In this document: positions 35,035 through 47,330 of the stretch, in pieces
Layout: every line of letters begins with the position of its first letter
Numbering within the stretch: position 1 is the first letter of the stretch
Assembly: GCA_028095005.1 (NCBI GenBank)
Contig: CM051461.1
Span: forward strand, 39,815,685 to 39,879,684
From: Rhynchospora pubera
Taxonomy: Eukaryota; Streptophyta; Magnoliopsida; Poales; Cyperaceae
Direction of reading: 5' to 3'
DNA: 64,000 nt
Notes under the pieces: generated by a model
Databases searched by the model: none
Told to the model about the DNA's origin: nothing
The model's input: only the letters and a program-made list of their open reading frames with translations
Position numbers and translations under genes: made by a program

Positions 35035-37111
35035 ACATGGTCGTACTTAAGCTATTTTGACACTTAATTAAGAGAAATTGGCTAATTAATGGATTAGTAG
35101 AGATGATGCGTTTGTTTGCTGTCTGGAAATGGTATTTTCTGTGTTGTTTCGCGTTTTTCGCTGTGATATATTCTCTGGAAGATTTTTACATCTACATGAA
35201 AGTTGTATATCTGTGGATTATGATTCTTTTGGCATTAGATTCACATTTTTCTGAATTAGTATGGATTTATTGTGAATAAAACGGCGACAGTGCGCAGAAC
35301 CAGTTTTTGCTTGCACTGTCCTGTTTGAATGGCTTGAAAGATTTATATTTTGAATATAAGTACCAGTGTTCTATGGCTAGAAATAAAGAGGACTTGAAGC
35401 TCTTTCTGAGCATGTATAAATTGTTGCATGACTCAGATTAATTTGTGGGTTTTCAAGTATGAAAAGGAAGATCTTGTCAGATCCAGTTTGTTGAGCAAAT
35501 CGATTGTTCTAATAAACTGTACCAACTGAGAACTCCTTTAAAAATTCTGTTTAAATGGAGTTGTTCTATTTTGAGTTAGGATTCCAGGAAAATTAATTTC
35601 ATAATTTTTCGTGGATGTTTGGACCTTCAACTAGGTTAAAATATTTCGATCGACAGTCTGTTCCAGTATAGGATTTGTTGATTGTTTAGCATGTAACTTA
35701 ATATTATTGAACTGAACTTGGTTGTTTTCTTTTCATGAATGGATAGCCTGTAGTCCAAAATAGTTTTTCTATGTATATTGTATATATAAAAACTGGATAG
35801 AAGGTGGTCTAATAGACTAAATGGTTGAGAGGATAAACTGAAAATCTCATAACGGTGTTTCGTGCACTTGTAAGAGATTTGTCTTTTTTGATTCTCCCAG
35901 ATGGTTTAAGATCTCTTCTTGAAATTTTTACTGGTAATCACAACTATGATAAGGAGCTTAAATAATTCATTTGAGAATTTTTGGAGACCGAAAACTGTTG
36001 TTTTTGTTGGATTCCATTAGTTACGTTTTTTGTTAAATTACTGTTTTTCTAAGTATTCAAACTAGTTGAAAATAATTAGAAAACTCCTTATTTGATCTCC
36101 TTTCAGTTATGGGATGTTGAAAGAACTTTCTAAATGAATTTAAACAAGTTTGGTTGTTTAAAATTGAGAATTTGTACACGGAATTTACTTATAGCAAACG
36201 ATACGCAAAGATGCTTGAAAATCGTTAATTGGAAACAAAGTGCTTGTATGTGCTAACTTTATTTTGTAGGTGGATAGTGAGTTTAGTATGGCTCAAGACT
36301 CAATGCCTTGTGGTTGTAATTTGAATGCATGTGTGAATGATTGTAATGCGGCCTTTGGTGCCATTAATTAATTAATTTGTTGATTAATTTTTTATGTAAC
36401 TTGTGAGGCTTGCATGCCCCTAAGGATAGGATGGGAATAAGATGTTTTTCACATGTATTTTGCACCTTTATTTTATATAGGATTTAGATCCTTATAGAAT
36501 TTAGTGGGAGGGCAAGGATTAGATTAGTTTTGCTCCATGGACGATGTGGCGAAACTAATGCAAGCGGGAGCCATACAAACCCACAACTATGAGATGCTTG
36601 TATGATTGCTTGTGATAGGTTAGGTATGGGTGTATGTTTACACGACCACCAAACAAGCGTCATGATTGTTATTCGTCCCAAATAAAAAGGATTAAGTTAA
36701 AACCAATTCACTCTCCTTCTTTCTATCCCCTTCTAACGTCGTATGATCGTTCATTGATGTATTCTCGCCGACGCGGGACATCGTGATCCATCATCCGTGT
36801 CGGGGTGTAAATCGGATTTACTAGGAGCAAATAGAAAGAAGTGACTTAACAATGATTCAAATCGGATTGGTCATTGGAGTGAAGTTCGTTAATCGAACCA
36901 AGAGTCATAGGAACGTATGATTGGTTGGAGAACCTATTCCATGTTTGTTGGTGTAATGTTGTGCCGACGCCGTCATTGCATTAATAAATAGTGGGAGTCT
37001 TGGAAATTCACTACATTTAGGGACATGATTGAATGTAGTGGAAGTTTTACTTAGTTAAAACAAAACTTAAAACCATAAACTAATTGACCTTAAACTTATG
37101 TATTGTTGTAG
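35035..37111 (+). other. Long untranslated leader of Copia element 2
   Basis: About 2.1 kb without a convincing open frame, ending at the gag ATG. Nearly the same sequence is kept in the non-coding element 1 (11317-13408). Confidence 0.8.
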
Positions 37112-40100
37112 ATGTCTTCCTCATCTTTTACGCTACGTTCTCTTCTTGAGAAGGAGAAACTCGCTTTTAACGGTGCCAATTTCTTGGATTGGCATCGCAA
37201 CCTAAGGCTTGCCTTTAGGTATGAGAAAAGAGAGTATCTCCTTACCACTCCCATGCCATCGGCTCCAAAGGCAACCGCTACCCAAGAGGAAAAGGATGCC
37301 TTTGCGAAGCACGAAAATGAGGACATGGAGATGTCCGTCTTGATGGTGGCAATCATGGGATCGGAACTCCAAAAGGAGTTCATGGATAGCGGCTATGGAG
37401 TGTTCGACATGATCACTCGCCTATCCAACATGTTCCAAACCAAGGCTCGCACCGAAAGGGCCCGTCTCATCAAGGCCGTCGCCAACACTCGCTTGGCCGA
37501 AGGTCATGAAGTCGGGCCACACGTCATGAAGATGGCGGGGTTGTTTCGGCAGCTCGAGAAGTTTGATACGCCCTTTCCCTCGGGGGCGATTCAAGACTTC
37601 ATTCTCAATTCTCTCCCTCCAAGCTTCACCGGTTTCGTTGTGAACTACCGGATGAACGACATGGACAAGAGCATGGATGACATCCAAAACATGCTCATTG
37701 AGACGGAGGAGAGTCTAAAGAAAGAGAAGGGCCCAAAGGATGTTCTTGCAGTGAGTGGAAAGGGCAAGAAGATAAGAAAGCGTGGCCGCAAAGGCAAAGG
37801 CAAAGGCCCGGTGACGCCCCAAGGTCCGGCCAAGGGTGCTCCCGTGGGTTCTAAGAAGAAGAAGAACCCGGCCACTTCCGAGACCGTATGCTACTACTGT
37901 AGCAACAAGGGCCATTGGAAGCGAAACTGCCCAAGGTACCTAGCTGACAAGAAGGCGGGAACTGTCCAACCTTCTACCTCAGGTATATTTGTCATCGAAA
38001 CCCTTCTCGCTACTTCTCACACAGATTGGGTATTCGATACTGGTTCGTGTGCTCACATTTGTCGAAATGTGCAGGTCCTAAAGAATAGAAGGCGGCTCGA
38101 GAAAGACGAAGTTCAACTCCGCGTCGGTAACGGCACGTGCGTCTCCGCTATGGCCGTTGGGAGCGTGGAACTAACTTTGCCTACTGGTTTTGTGTTGGAA
38201 CTCAAGGATGTTTTTGTAGTTCCATGTATCACTCGAAACATTGTGTCCGTTTCTTGTTTGGACTTGGATGGATTTGATGTTGTAATAAAGAACAAGTGTT
38301 TGACTTTGTTTCGTAATGAAGTTTGTTTTTGTGATGCACGTTTATTGAATGGTCTTTATGTGCTCGATTCGAATGGATTTGTTTTGAGTGTTGAGAATGA
38401 CAAAAGGAAACGTAAGGTTTCACATGAGAATGCGACTTTAATGTGGCATTGCCGCTTAGGTCATATCAACGAGAAACGCATCAAGAGACTACAATCCGTT
38501 GGTCTCTTCGATCAATTCGCTTTCAAGCCAGTTGACACTTGCGAATCTTGTTTGATGGGTAAAATGACCAAAGCGCCTTTCCCCAACAAAGGGATAAGGG
38601 CAAATGGATTGTTAGATCTCATACATACCGATGTGTGTGGACCTATGAGCATTTGTGCACGTGGAGGTTTCTCATACTTCGTCACGTTCACTGACGATTA
38701 TAGTAGATACGGGTATATCTACTTGATGCGTCACAAATCTGAAACATTTGACAAGTTCAAAGAGTTTAAGAGTGAAGTTGAGAACCAACTTGATCGAAAG
38801 ATCAAGGCCTTACGATCCGATAGAGGTGGTGAGTACTTGAGCCATGAATTTGGCGATTATCTAAAGGAGTGTGGAATCATTCCACAACTCACTCCACTAG
38901 GAACACCACAATGGAATGGTGTGTCCGAAAAGAGGAATCGAACTTTGCTAGACATGGTTCGGTCGATGATGAGCCAAACTGATTTGCCTATGTCCTTTTG
39001 GGGTTATGCAATTGAAACCGCAGCTTTTACTTTGAACCGTGTTCCGTCAAAGTCCGTTGAGAAAACACCCTATGAGCTATGGTTTGGTTCGAAACCTAGC
39101 ATGATGTTTCTCAAGATTTGGGGTTGTGAAACTTATGTGAAAAGGCTAGTGAGCGATAAGCTTGGACCCAAATCGGACAAATGTCATTTCGTAGGATACC
39201 CTAAGGAAACGAAGGGTTACTACTTCTATAACCGTGTCGAGAACAAGATAGTTGTTGCACGACATGCGGAATTCTTGGAAAAGGAGTTTATCTCAAGAAG
39301 AAGTAGTGGGAGCAACGTGGTTATTGAAGAAATTCAAGAACCACAACAACAAAATATACCTCAAGTAGGTAATGTGGTTGTTCCAAATATAGTGCCAAAT
39401 GAGGTTGCACCGAACGAGATTGTAGCCGAACCTATTCCTCAAGTTGTTGTGGAAGAAGAGGTTCAAGAACAAGCTCCCTCAAATGAATACTCAAACATAT
39501 CGCGTGTCGATAGTGTTGAGGACGCACCTATACTTGAAGTTCAAGAACAAAGCCCACAAACCGTTGTGGAGCAAGTTCAAGAACCTCAAGCATCTACCCT
39601 ACGAAGATCGGCAAGGCCAAGTCGTCCACCTATAAGATATTTAAGTTTGCACGATGTTCTCGTCATGGAGAACGATGAGCCTTTGACCATTGATGACATG
39701 AAAAGAAAACCAGACTCCAAGGAATGGCTTAAGGTCATGGAATCCGAAATGCAATCCATGTTTGACAACAAGGTATGGACCTTGGTTGATCTTCCCAACG
39801 GAGTAAAACCCGTTGAGAACAAATGGATCTTTAAAAGAAAGGTCGACATGGATGGCAACTTGACCATTTACAAAGCACGACTCGTAGCGAAAGGTTACAA
39901 ACAAGTTCATGGTATTGACTATGAAGAAACCTTCTCGCCCATCGTCATGTTCAAGTCCATTCGGATCATGCTAGCAATTTCCGCATTTTATGATTATGAA
40001 ATATGGCAAATGGATGTCAAAACCGCCTTCCTAAATGGAAATTTGGAAGAGGATGTGTATATGACACAACCCGAGTGTTTTGTGGATCCAAAGAATGCTA

Positions 40101-41257
40101 ACAAGGTATGCAAACTTCAAAGGTCCATTTATGGATTGAAGCAAGCATCAAGGAATTGGAACAAACGCTTTGATGAAGAAGTCAAGAAATTGAACTTCGT
40201 CCAAAGAGAAAAGGAACCTTGTGTTTACAAGAGGATCAGTGGGAGCGTGGTTGTGTTTCTTGTTCTATATGTTGATGATATCCTCTTGATCGGGAATGAT
40301 ATCCCCGAGTTGAATGCAGTTAAGGATTCATTGAAGAAGGTGTTCTCAATGAAAGATTTGGGCGAAGCCGTCTATATCCTAGGAATCAAGATCTATAGAG
40401 ATAGATCGAGAAGGATGTTAGGTTTGAGACAAGATGCATATATTGACAAAGTGTTGAACAAACACAACATGGCTAATTCCAAAAAGGGATTCTTGCCTAT
40501 GTCACATGGCATTTTCTTGAGCAAGTCTCAAAGTCCGACCAATGATACAGATCGTGAATACATGAAGAAATTCCAGTATCCGTCTGTGGTCGGATCGATT
40601 ATGTATGCCATGCTATGCACTCGTCCTGATGTGGCACATCCGATTAGCGTGACTAGTCGATTCCAAGCCAATCCTGGCATGACACATTGGACTGCAGTCA
40701 AGAATATCCTCAAATATCTCAAGAGAACAAAGGATAGCATTCTCGTATATGGTGGAGACCAAGAGCTCGTTGTAAGTGGTTACACCGATGCTAGTTTCCA
40801 AACCGATCGAGATAACTCAAAATCACAGTCCGGCTTCGTATTTCTGCTCAATGGTGGTGCCGTGAGTTGGAAGAGTTCCAAACAAGATACTACGGCCGAT
40901 TCCGTCACCGAAGCAGAATACTTAGCGGCTGGTGAAGCAGCGAAAGAAGGTGTATGGATCAAGGAGTTCTTGACCGAGCTAGAGGTGGTTCCAAGCATCT
41001 CAGGTCCAGTGGATATCTACTGCGACAACACGGGAGCCATAGCTCAGTCCAAGGAGCCTAGGTCTCACCAAAAGACTAGGCACATTCTACGACGATTCCA
41101 TCTCATCCGTCAGTTGATCAATGATGGATGGGTCAAGGTCAAGAAGGTGGACGGTGCCGCGAACACAGCGGACCCTCTGACAAAGCCTCTATCTCGAGCC
41201 TCACATGAGTTGCACGTTGCATCCATGGGTATTAGGCGTATGCCTGAGTGGCTTTGA
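37112..41257 (+). CDS. Copia gag-pol polyprotein, intact, 1381 residues
   Basis: Single frame with all domains in Copia order. Gag: residues 1 to about 290, with a CCHC knuckle CYYCSNKGHWKRNC at 260-273. Protease: WVFDTGSCAHIC with the active DTG at 309-311. Integrase: zinc-binding HCRLGH...CESC (446-480), then the catalytic triad D507 (HTDVCG), D570 (LRSDRGGEY) and E606 (NGVSEKRNR), spaced 62 and 35 residues apart. Reverse transcriptase: KWIFKRK, RLVAKGY, QMDVKTAFLNG (D968), the active-site YVDD at 1053-1056 and LKDLG-like KDLGEA. RNase H: YTDAS (D1226), TEAEY, YCDN and TADPLTK near the end. The low-complexity linker at about 735-830 is rich in VQE repeats and normal. The stop is 104 bases before the polypurine tract. 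No frameshift was seen. Confidence 0.96.
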   Translation: MSSSSFTLRSLLEKEKLAFNGANFLDWHRNLRLAFRYEKREYLLTTPMPSAPKATATQEEKDAFAKHENEDMEMSVLMVAIMGSELQKEFMDSGYGVFDMITRLSNMFQTKARTERARLIKAVANTRLAEGHEVGPHVMKMAGLFRQLEKFDTPFPSGAIQDFILNSLPPSFTGFVVNYRMNDMDKSMDDIQNMLIETEESLKKEKGPKDVLAVSGKGKKIRKRGRKGKGKGPVTPQGPAKGAPVGSKKKKNPATSETVCYYCSNKGHWKRNCPRYLADKKAGTVQPSTSGIFVIETLLATSHTDWVFDTGSCAHICRNVQVLKNRRRLEKDEVQLRVGNGTCVSAMAVGSVELTLPTGFVLELKDVFVVPCITRNIVSVSCLDLDGFDVVIKNKCLTLFRNEVCFCDARLLNGLYVLDSNGFVLSVENDKRKRKVSHENATLMWHCRLGHINEKRIKRLQSVGLFDQFAFKPVDTCESCLMGKMTKAPFPNKGIRANGLLDLIHTDVCGPMSICARGGFSYFVTFTDDYSRYGYIYLMRHKSETFDKFKEFKSEVENQLDRKIKALRSDRGGEYLSHEFGDYLKECGIIPQLTPLGTPQWNGVSEKRNRTLLDMVRSMMSQTDLPMSFWGYAIETAAFTLNRVPSKSVEKTPYELWFGSKPSMMFLKIWGCETYVKRLVSDKLGPKSDKCHFVGYPKETKGYYFYNRVENKIVVARHAEFLEKEFISRRSSGSNVVIEEIQEPQQQNIPQVGNVVVPNIVPNEVAPNEIVAEPIPQVVVEEEVQEQAPSNEYSNISRVDSVEDAPILEVQEQSPQTVVEQVQEPQASTLRRSARPSRPPIRYLSLHDVLVMENDEPLTIDDMKRKPDSKEWLKVMESEMQSMFDNKVWTLVDLPNGVKPVENKWIFKRKVDMDGNLTIYKARLVAKGYKQVHGIDYEETFSPIVMFKSIRIMLAISAFYDYEIWQMDVKTAFLNGNLEEDVYMTQPECFVDPKNANKVCKLQRSIYGLKQASRNWNKRFDEEVKKLNFVQREKEPCVYKRISGSVVVFLVLYVDDILLIGNDIPELNAVKDSLKKVFSMKDLGEAVYILGIKIYRDRSRRMLGLRQDAYIDKVLNKHNMANSKKGFLPMSHGIFLSKSQSPTNDTDREYMKKFQYPSVVGSIMYAMLCTRPDVAHPISVTSRFQANPGMTHWTAVKNILKYLKRTKDSILVYGGDQELVVSGYTDASFQTDRDNSKSQSGFVFLLNGGAVSWKSSKQDTTADSVTEAEYLAAGEAAKEGVWIKEFLTELEVVPSISGPVDIYCDNTGAIAQSKEPRSHQKTRHILRRFHLIRQLINDGWVKVKKVDGAANTADPLTKPLSRASHELHVASMGIRRMPEWL

Positions 41258-41361
41258 GTTGTATCTTTCATTACTAGGCTTTTAGTATGAGACATGTATA
41301 TTTTGGATATTACATTGAGTACTATGCACTTGCTAGAAGTCACCATTGATTGACTCTAGGC

Positions 41362-41373
41362 CAAGTGGGAGAT
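41362..41373 (+). other. Polypurine tract of Copia element 2
   Basis: CAAGTGGGAGAT precedes the 3' LTR (TGTTAG at 41374). Confidence 0.88.
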
Positions 41374-43128
41374 TGTTAGAGATATGTCCTAGAAGCCAAT
41401 CTTATTAGGCTACTTCTATAGTTTATGTTATTGATGATTTCAGATCATTTGTTCTTTGATTTAATCGTTGACAGTTCATTCAGGTTGAGGATCTGAATTA
41501 TAGATCACTGTTATTCATTTAGTAGTAAATGACAACGATAAATCTAAAAGTCCATAATCTTGATAATTAACAGAGAACATTAGTTATCAATAAGATTAGT
41601 ATGCAGATTAAGTGATGATTAAGTTCTATAAATCATAGGTTAAGAGTAACCAACATAATTGCATATGTATATGTTATAGAACATTGTACAGGACTGGACC
41701 CCACAAAATAAATATATGGATTGTGTTACGTGTCATTATTTATTTCGTTATGATTTTGGTTCTAAGTTTGAGATGATTATCTTTTCCACATGAGGATAGA
41801 TGCTATAAATCATGTCTACCGCTGATTCCTGATAAAGGCTGCTATACGGACTTGATTTAAGTATTCTTGAATTGTGCGGGGAAAAGTTAATTATCAAGAA
41901 AACCGTATGTCCCTCATTAATTCACTTAGTGAGTGACGATATCTGTTTGGGCCCCTTGATGGAGATAGATTGTTTGCTAGCAACTGATACAATTATCTCT
42001 AGATCAAGAAACGTATAATCTGCAAGAATGACACGTTCCTATCTTGGATTATATGATGATATCGTGTGACATAAGAATCAAAATGGAGAAACATAATTAT
42101 TCTCTTATGCAGGATTGAAATATTGTAGCAGTACACTATTTATGCGAATTGGGAATCATAACGTGTTTCTAGATACCGCTTATGATTATTGGAATTAAAT
42201 AACGATTTAATTTCATGTCCAAAATAGCATAAATCCTCAAAGGGTCACACAAATAGAGCTTTAACCATACAGTGCATTATTTATTTATTCGCAACAATGC
42301 GTATTGCGAAAATATGATAAGTTGATTAATTAGTTATATACCGTTGCGGACCGTTATAATTAATTAAGTCAAAAAAGGATCATATAGAAATAATTTAATG
42401 CACTTGCTAATCCCAAAATATTATCAATAAGTTGATAATTTATTGTTCAACATACTTTATTTTAATTGGTCGAATTAAATTTAAAGTATAGGCTTAATTT
42501 AATTAGTCTATTTGAGCCCAAATTGGAATGCTATATAAAGTGGAACAATAATTATTGAATTGAGCTTTGTGTAATGGACTCAAAGCCCATAATTATGGCC
42601 GGCCATAGAGAGGGTATTTTGGTCTAATGTGATTAGGTCAAGTGTACTATATAAGGACCACTTATGGAGATGATTAGGTTAACCATTCTCTCTCTTCCTC
42701 TCTCCTCTATTGAGGCCGCCACCTTCCACCAAAGGAGAAAAATTTCAGATCTGAATTTTTCTCTCTTTTCTTTGCATTTAGGGCTCATGTGTTGAGCAAT
42801 AGCTACTTCATTAATATTGATTAATTAGAAGAAAGGCTAGAAACAAGGATTAGCTATCTCTCTTTGTTCTTGCTAGCACAAGAACTTAGAGGTTGGTTAA
42901 TCCTCTTGGTGGATTCGAGGTTGTCAAAGGAAGGAGAAGAAGTGCACTCGCCACCGCCGCCAAACCCGTTGGAACGAGCCTCTTGGTTGCGATACCAAGA
43001 GAGGTATAATTCCAACTCTATTCTCTTGTGTTTGAATAGCTTATGTACTAAATCTCTTTGTGTGTGATGTTCTTGGCTTAATTAACTTGTAATTAGCAAA
43101 ATAAATGAAAATTACACACTTCCTTACA
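41374..43128 (+). repeat. 3' LTR of Copia element 2
   Basis: 1755 bases, same length as the 5' LTR. The last six bases read CTTACA where other copies have CTAACA, a change in the terminal inverted repeat that integrase recognises. Confidence 0.95.
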
Positions 43129-43199
43129 TTATCATCGTGTGCCGTTGGATTAAAGCCAACGCTCCACACAGGAGGTCGGCACATGATGCAGGTCGAGGA

Positions 43200-43984
43200 T
43201 ATGATTCCGTTTCAGAGGAAGTGAATTCAAATAAGTTTGCTTGGCACATGCCCCGCACATGATGTAAAGGCTTTCTCAATATATAGGCCGTCTAATAACA
43301 GAATATACCTAGTACGGATATCTATATTGGGCCTTCATTCACAGTTTGTTCTAAATTGTTCAATTTTCTAGAAAATTCATCTGCGCTTCAAAGTTTAAAT
43401 GAGGGTTACTAGTAGGGAAATTGATCTGTCATCGTTTGAACTTTGATATGTTCACTTTGATCATATCAAAATTTAAACAAGGGATGGCAAAACTTATTTG
43501 TTTGTATATGTTCACTTTGATCATATATATGTCATCTTGTCTATTTTATATGTTCATTTTGTTTAAATGATGACAAAACTACAAATGACAATAATCATTT
43601 CTCTACTGGAAGTGGAATCCAATTGAATTTCTCTAATTTTCTCAATAGTTTACATAAGCAGGTACAAATATATGAATTGAGTCTTCATTCACAGTTTGTT
43701 GCGAGTCAGGTTTAGCTTTTAGGTTTTTTATATTTTTTATTTTATTATTTTTTTTGTGGGGATATTGTTTTGTACAAACTTTGTTAATATAATAAACAGT
43801 TGCTCTTTATTTAAAAAAAATAAATATAAATTTTAGCAGAGGTGAGGCTGCGGCAAGAAAAAATATTTATTTATATCTCCCCCTGGCGTTGGAATTAATA
43901 ATCAAATATATCTTTAGTTTTAAATTTTCAAAATATTTACTCGTTATTAATGCTAATATGATTTTTATCATTAAGTTAAGACGT
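43200..43984. repeat. Segment duplicated at 54250-55170
   Basis: From TTTCAGAGGAAGTGAATTCA to TTATCATTAAGTTAAGACG the sequence matches 54264-55150, with indels. Part of it (43625-43850) also matches 53622-53825. No gene was found in it. Confidence 0.7.
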
Positions 43985-44547
43985 TCATGAAGCATAGAAG
44001 TTGATTGTGCTCACTATCAAGTTCACTAATGATGTTAGAGATGAGATCTTCTTCAGGGATTGGAGAGCCAATGAAAGAGAGTTCATCTGCAACCTGACGC
44101 ATCTAATTGAGAAAATCAGTACAAAAGGAGATACCTCGTGATTCTTGTTGGAGTTGCCTCTTCAGATCAATTACTCTGGCTCTAGAAGTGGATGCAAAGG
44201 ATTGTCTGAGAGAGTGCCACAGCTCACGTGAAGTATTGCATGAAACCATCTGAGATTGGATTTGTTCAGAGAGAGATGAGCGAATCCACCCAAGGAGAAG
44301 TTGATATTGTTGATGCCAAAGTGGACACTCTGGATTCGCACTGATCTGATTGGAAGATGAGGTAATCGTAGCAGAGGGAGGTGGTGAATTGATAAAGCTT
44401 GTAAGGTTCTAACCATGGATAACTGGAAGGATCTGACACTTCCAAGTCAAGTAATTGGATGTACAACGTTTAGTGGAGATAGGAAGAGTAAGAGAGATGA
44501 GTAGATTTGATTGAGTGAGTTTCTGTTGGAGAAGAGAGGTTAGCCAT
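43985..44547 (-). pseudogene. Short-LTR Copia gag fragment (first copy, longest)
   Basis: On the minus strand an ATG at 44547 lies just after the primer site, and the sequence reads as gag: a start like the copy at 47330, then the equivalents of SQMVSCNTSRELWHSLRQSF and RQVADELSFIGSPIPEEDLI. Frameshifts and a stop break it. It ends near 43985, so protease through RNase H are missing. The gag type (SNYLTWKYQ in copy 3) differs from the large Copia elements above. Confidence 0.7.
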
Positions 44548-45655
44548 GAGGCTCTGATACCATGAAAGAAATCAAGCTCAGAGAAGAAGAGAGAGTAATT
44601 TGTAACAATCTTTTATTCATTCATTGTATTGTTATACAAGATAGAACACAACAATACAAATTATATATCTTGAGCCTAATAGAAAACGACAAAGCTAGTT
44701 TGTTACACAGCATCTTTATCACATGAGATTGTCTCCATTTTACCGAACAATGGAGATATCCATTTTATACTCTAACACCAACTCACTCTCTCTCTCTCTC
44801 CCTCCCTCGCTCCCTTTTTCATTTACAAAAGCAATTGAATACCTCCCTGGCCATGAAGCGAAGACAATTCAACATTCGGTAATCTTTCTCTCTTAAAATC
44901 ATATTACCAATTTGTAGACAAATAACAAAATTTCATTTTGTAATGCTTCATCTATCGTAACCCATAGATTTTATAATGCTTCATCTATTGTAACAAATCT
45001 CTCCACTAATTGACTAGAACGGCTGCCAATTTCTTTAGTTATGTATCCCCAAATCACAATTTCTTAATGGTAGCCACCTCAATTCTAATATCCTATCACT
45101 CTCTGTCATGTCTCCAGTTTCCTACAAATTAGTTGCGCAAAAAGCCATATATCCACATTTTAGGTCTCTTATGTATTTCACCCCAACTGGGTGGTCTGAA
45201 CCCCCCTCACTTCAAGGTACTATGTACATAGGACGTCCTTCTATCTCTCTCCCCTTCTTCTATTACAAAACCTGAAACTACCCTAGCAATCCCCTTACAT
45301 CGTTACACTATACAGAATGTATTAAAAAAATTGAACTTGAATTTCTGAAATTAACTTTTGCTTTTTTTTTCTTAAATACTACTGTGTTGATTGTGAATTT
45401 GCTGAGCTAAAACTTTCATTTGGCGAGAAATGTTATTTCTCTCATAACGTCCATAGGATCATAACAGAGAAGGATTATAAATTCATAGTGAAGTTCGGAC
45501 AAGACATGTTTGAATATTTACAATTTTCTGGAGCGTTTTCTGGTTCTGATATGATAATAACCAGTGATGCTTCATTGAACAAATTTACCAAGTGGGATGG
45601 TTATGGGTTCTCTGCAAGAGTGGATACTCTTGTTGATCTGGTTCTGATCTTGTTC
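44265..45655. repeat. Triplicated unit, copy 1
   Basis: Unit of about 1.39 kb: gag fragment and 215-base LTR (minus strand), about 600 bases of other DNA including a CT/CCCT microsatellite, then the 5' part of an RNase H-fold exon (plus strand, from about 45390). It ends abruptly at GGTTCTCTGCAAGAGTGG, followed by the start of copy 2. A 12-base insertion near 45530 is unique to this copy. Confidence 0.88.
44563..44777 (-). repeat. 215-base Copia LTR, copy 1
   Basis: On the minus strand TGTTAGAGTATAAAATGG...TTTCTTTCA, followed by the primer site TGGTATCAGAGCC (44562-44550). Confidence 0.85.
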
Positions 45656-47046
45656 AGAGAGAGATGAGCGAATCCACTCAAGGAGAAGTTGATATTGTTG
45701 ATGCCAGAGTGGACACTCTGGATTCACACTGATCTGATTGGAAGATGAGGTAATCGTAGCAGAGGGAGGTGGTGAATTGATAAAGCTTGTAAGGTTCTAA
45801 CCATGGATAACTGGAAGGATCTGACACTTCCAAGTCAAGTAATTGGATGCACAACGTTTAGTGGAGATAGGAAGAGTAAGAGAGATGAGTGGATTTGATT
45901 GAGTGAGTTTCTGTTGGAGAAGAGAGGTTAGCCATGAGGCTCTGATACCATGAAAGAAATCAAGCTCAGAGAAGAAGAGAGAGTAATTTGTAACAATCTT
46001 TTATTCATTCATTGAATTGTTATACAAGATAGAACACAACAATACAAATTATATATCTTGAGCCTAATAGAAAACGACAAAGCTAGTTTGTTACACAACA
46101 TCTTTATCACATGAAATTGTCTCCATTTTACCGAACAATGGAGATATCCATTTTATACTGTAACACCAACTCGCTTTCTCTTTCTCTCCCTCCCTCCCTC
46201 CCTCTTTCATTCACAAAAGCTATTGAGTACCTCCCTGGCCATGAAGCGAAGACAATTCAACATTCGGTAATCTTTCTCTCTTAAAATCATGTTACCAATT
46301 TGTAGACAAATAACAAAATTTCATTTTGTAATGCTTCATCTATCGTAACCCATAGATTTTATAATGCTTCATCTATTGTAACAAATCCCTTCACTAATTG
46401 ACTAGAACGGCTGTCAATTTCTTTAATTATGTATCCCCAAATCATAATTTTTTAATGGTAGCCACCTCAATTCTAATATCCTATCACTCTTTGTCATGTC
46501 TCCAGTTTCCTATAAATTAGTTGCGCAACAAGTCATATATCCACATTTTAGGTCTCTTATGTATTTCACCCCAACTGGGTGGTCTGAACCCCCCTCATTT
46601 CAAGGTACTATGTACATAGGACATCCTTCTGTCTATCTCCCGTTCTTCTATCACAAAACCTGAAACTACCCTAGCAATCCCCTTACATCGTTACACTATA
46701 CAGAATGTATTAAAAAATTGAACTTGCATTTCTGAAATTAACTTTTGCTTTTTTTTTCTCAAATACTACTGTGTTGATTGTGAATTTGCTGAGCTAAAAT
46801 TTTCACATGGCGAAAAATGTTATTGCTCTCATAACGTACATAGGATCATAATAGAGAAGGATTATAAATTCATAGTGAGGTTCGGACAAGACATTTTTGA
46901 ATATTTACAGTTTTCTGGTTCTGATATGATAATAACCAGTGATGCTTCATTGAACAAATTTACCAAGTGGGTTGGTTATGGGTTCTCTGCAAGAGTGGAT
47001 ACTCTTGTTGATCTTGTTGATCTAATTCTGATCTTGTTGATTTTGT
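45656..47046. repeat. Triplicated unit, copy 2
   Basis: Same layout as copy 1, with gag cut short at 45656. LTR at 45951-46165. The exon part ends at 46995-47005, again running into a short TTGTTGATC repeat and the next copy. Confidence 0.88.
45951..46165 (-). repeat. 215-base Copia LTR, copy 2
   Basis: Same sequence as copy 1 with a few changes; start reads TGTTACAG here. Confidence 0.82.
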
Positions 47047-47330
47047 TCAGAGAGAGATGAGCGAATCCATCCAAGGAGAAATTGATGTTGTTGATGCCAG
47101 AGTGGATACTCTGGATTTACACTGATTTGATTGGAAGATATGGTAATCGTAGCAGAGGGAGGTGGTGAATTGATAAAGTTTGTAAGGTTGTAACAATGGA
47201 TAACTGGAAGGATCTGATACTTCCAAGTCAAGTAATTGGATGTACAGAGTTTAGTGGAGATAGGAAGAGTGAGAGAGATGAGTGGATTTGATTGAGTGGA
47301 AGTTTCTGTTGAAGAAGAGGGGTTAGCCAT
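47022..47330 (-). pseudogene. Short-LTR Copia gag N-terminus (copy 3)
   Basis: 102 residues open from the ATG at 47330: Ser/Thr-rich start, then KLCTSNYLTWKYQILPVIHC and NPEYPLWHQQHQFLLGWIRS, the typical gag N-terminus of short-LTR plant Copia elements. It stops at the unit junction, so it is only a fragment. Confidence 0.8.

Larger units (their letters stand above)
33267..43128 (+). mobile_element. Complete Copia element (Angela/BARE-like) with intact gag-pol
   Basis: The element runs from TGTTAG to CTTACA and is flanked by TTATC (33262-33266, 43129-43133). LTRs are 33267-35021 and 41374-43128, both 1755 bases, with about 16 differences by eye (near 0.9 percent). It has a primer site for initiator tRNA-Met, a 2.1-kb leader, one uninterrupted gag-pol frame and a polypurine tract. 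LTR size, the long leader and the gag start (LLEKEKL..NFLDWHRNLR) all resemble Angela/BARE elements; the lineage call is from memory of those features. By content it could be autonomous. Confidence 0.95.

Noticed and set aside
37096..41346. Many minus-strand frames opposite gag-pol
   Set aside because: Shadows of the intact Copia polyprotein.
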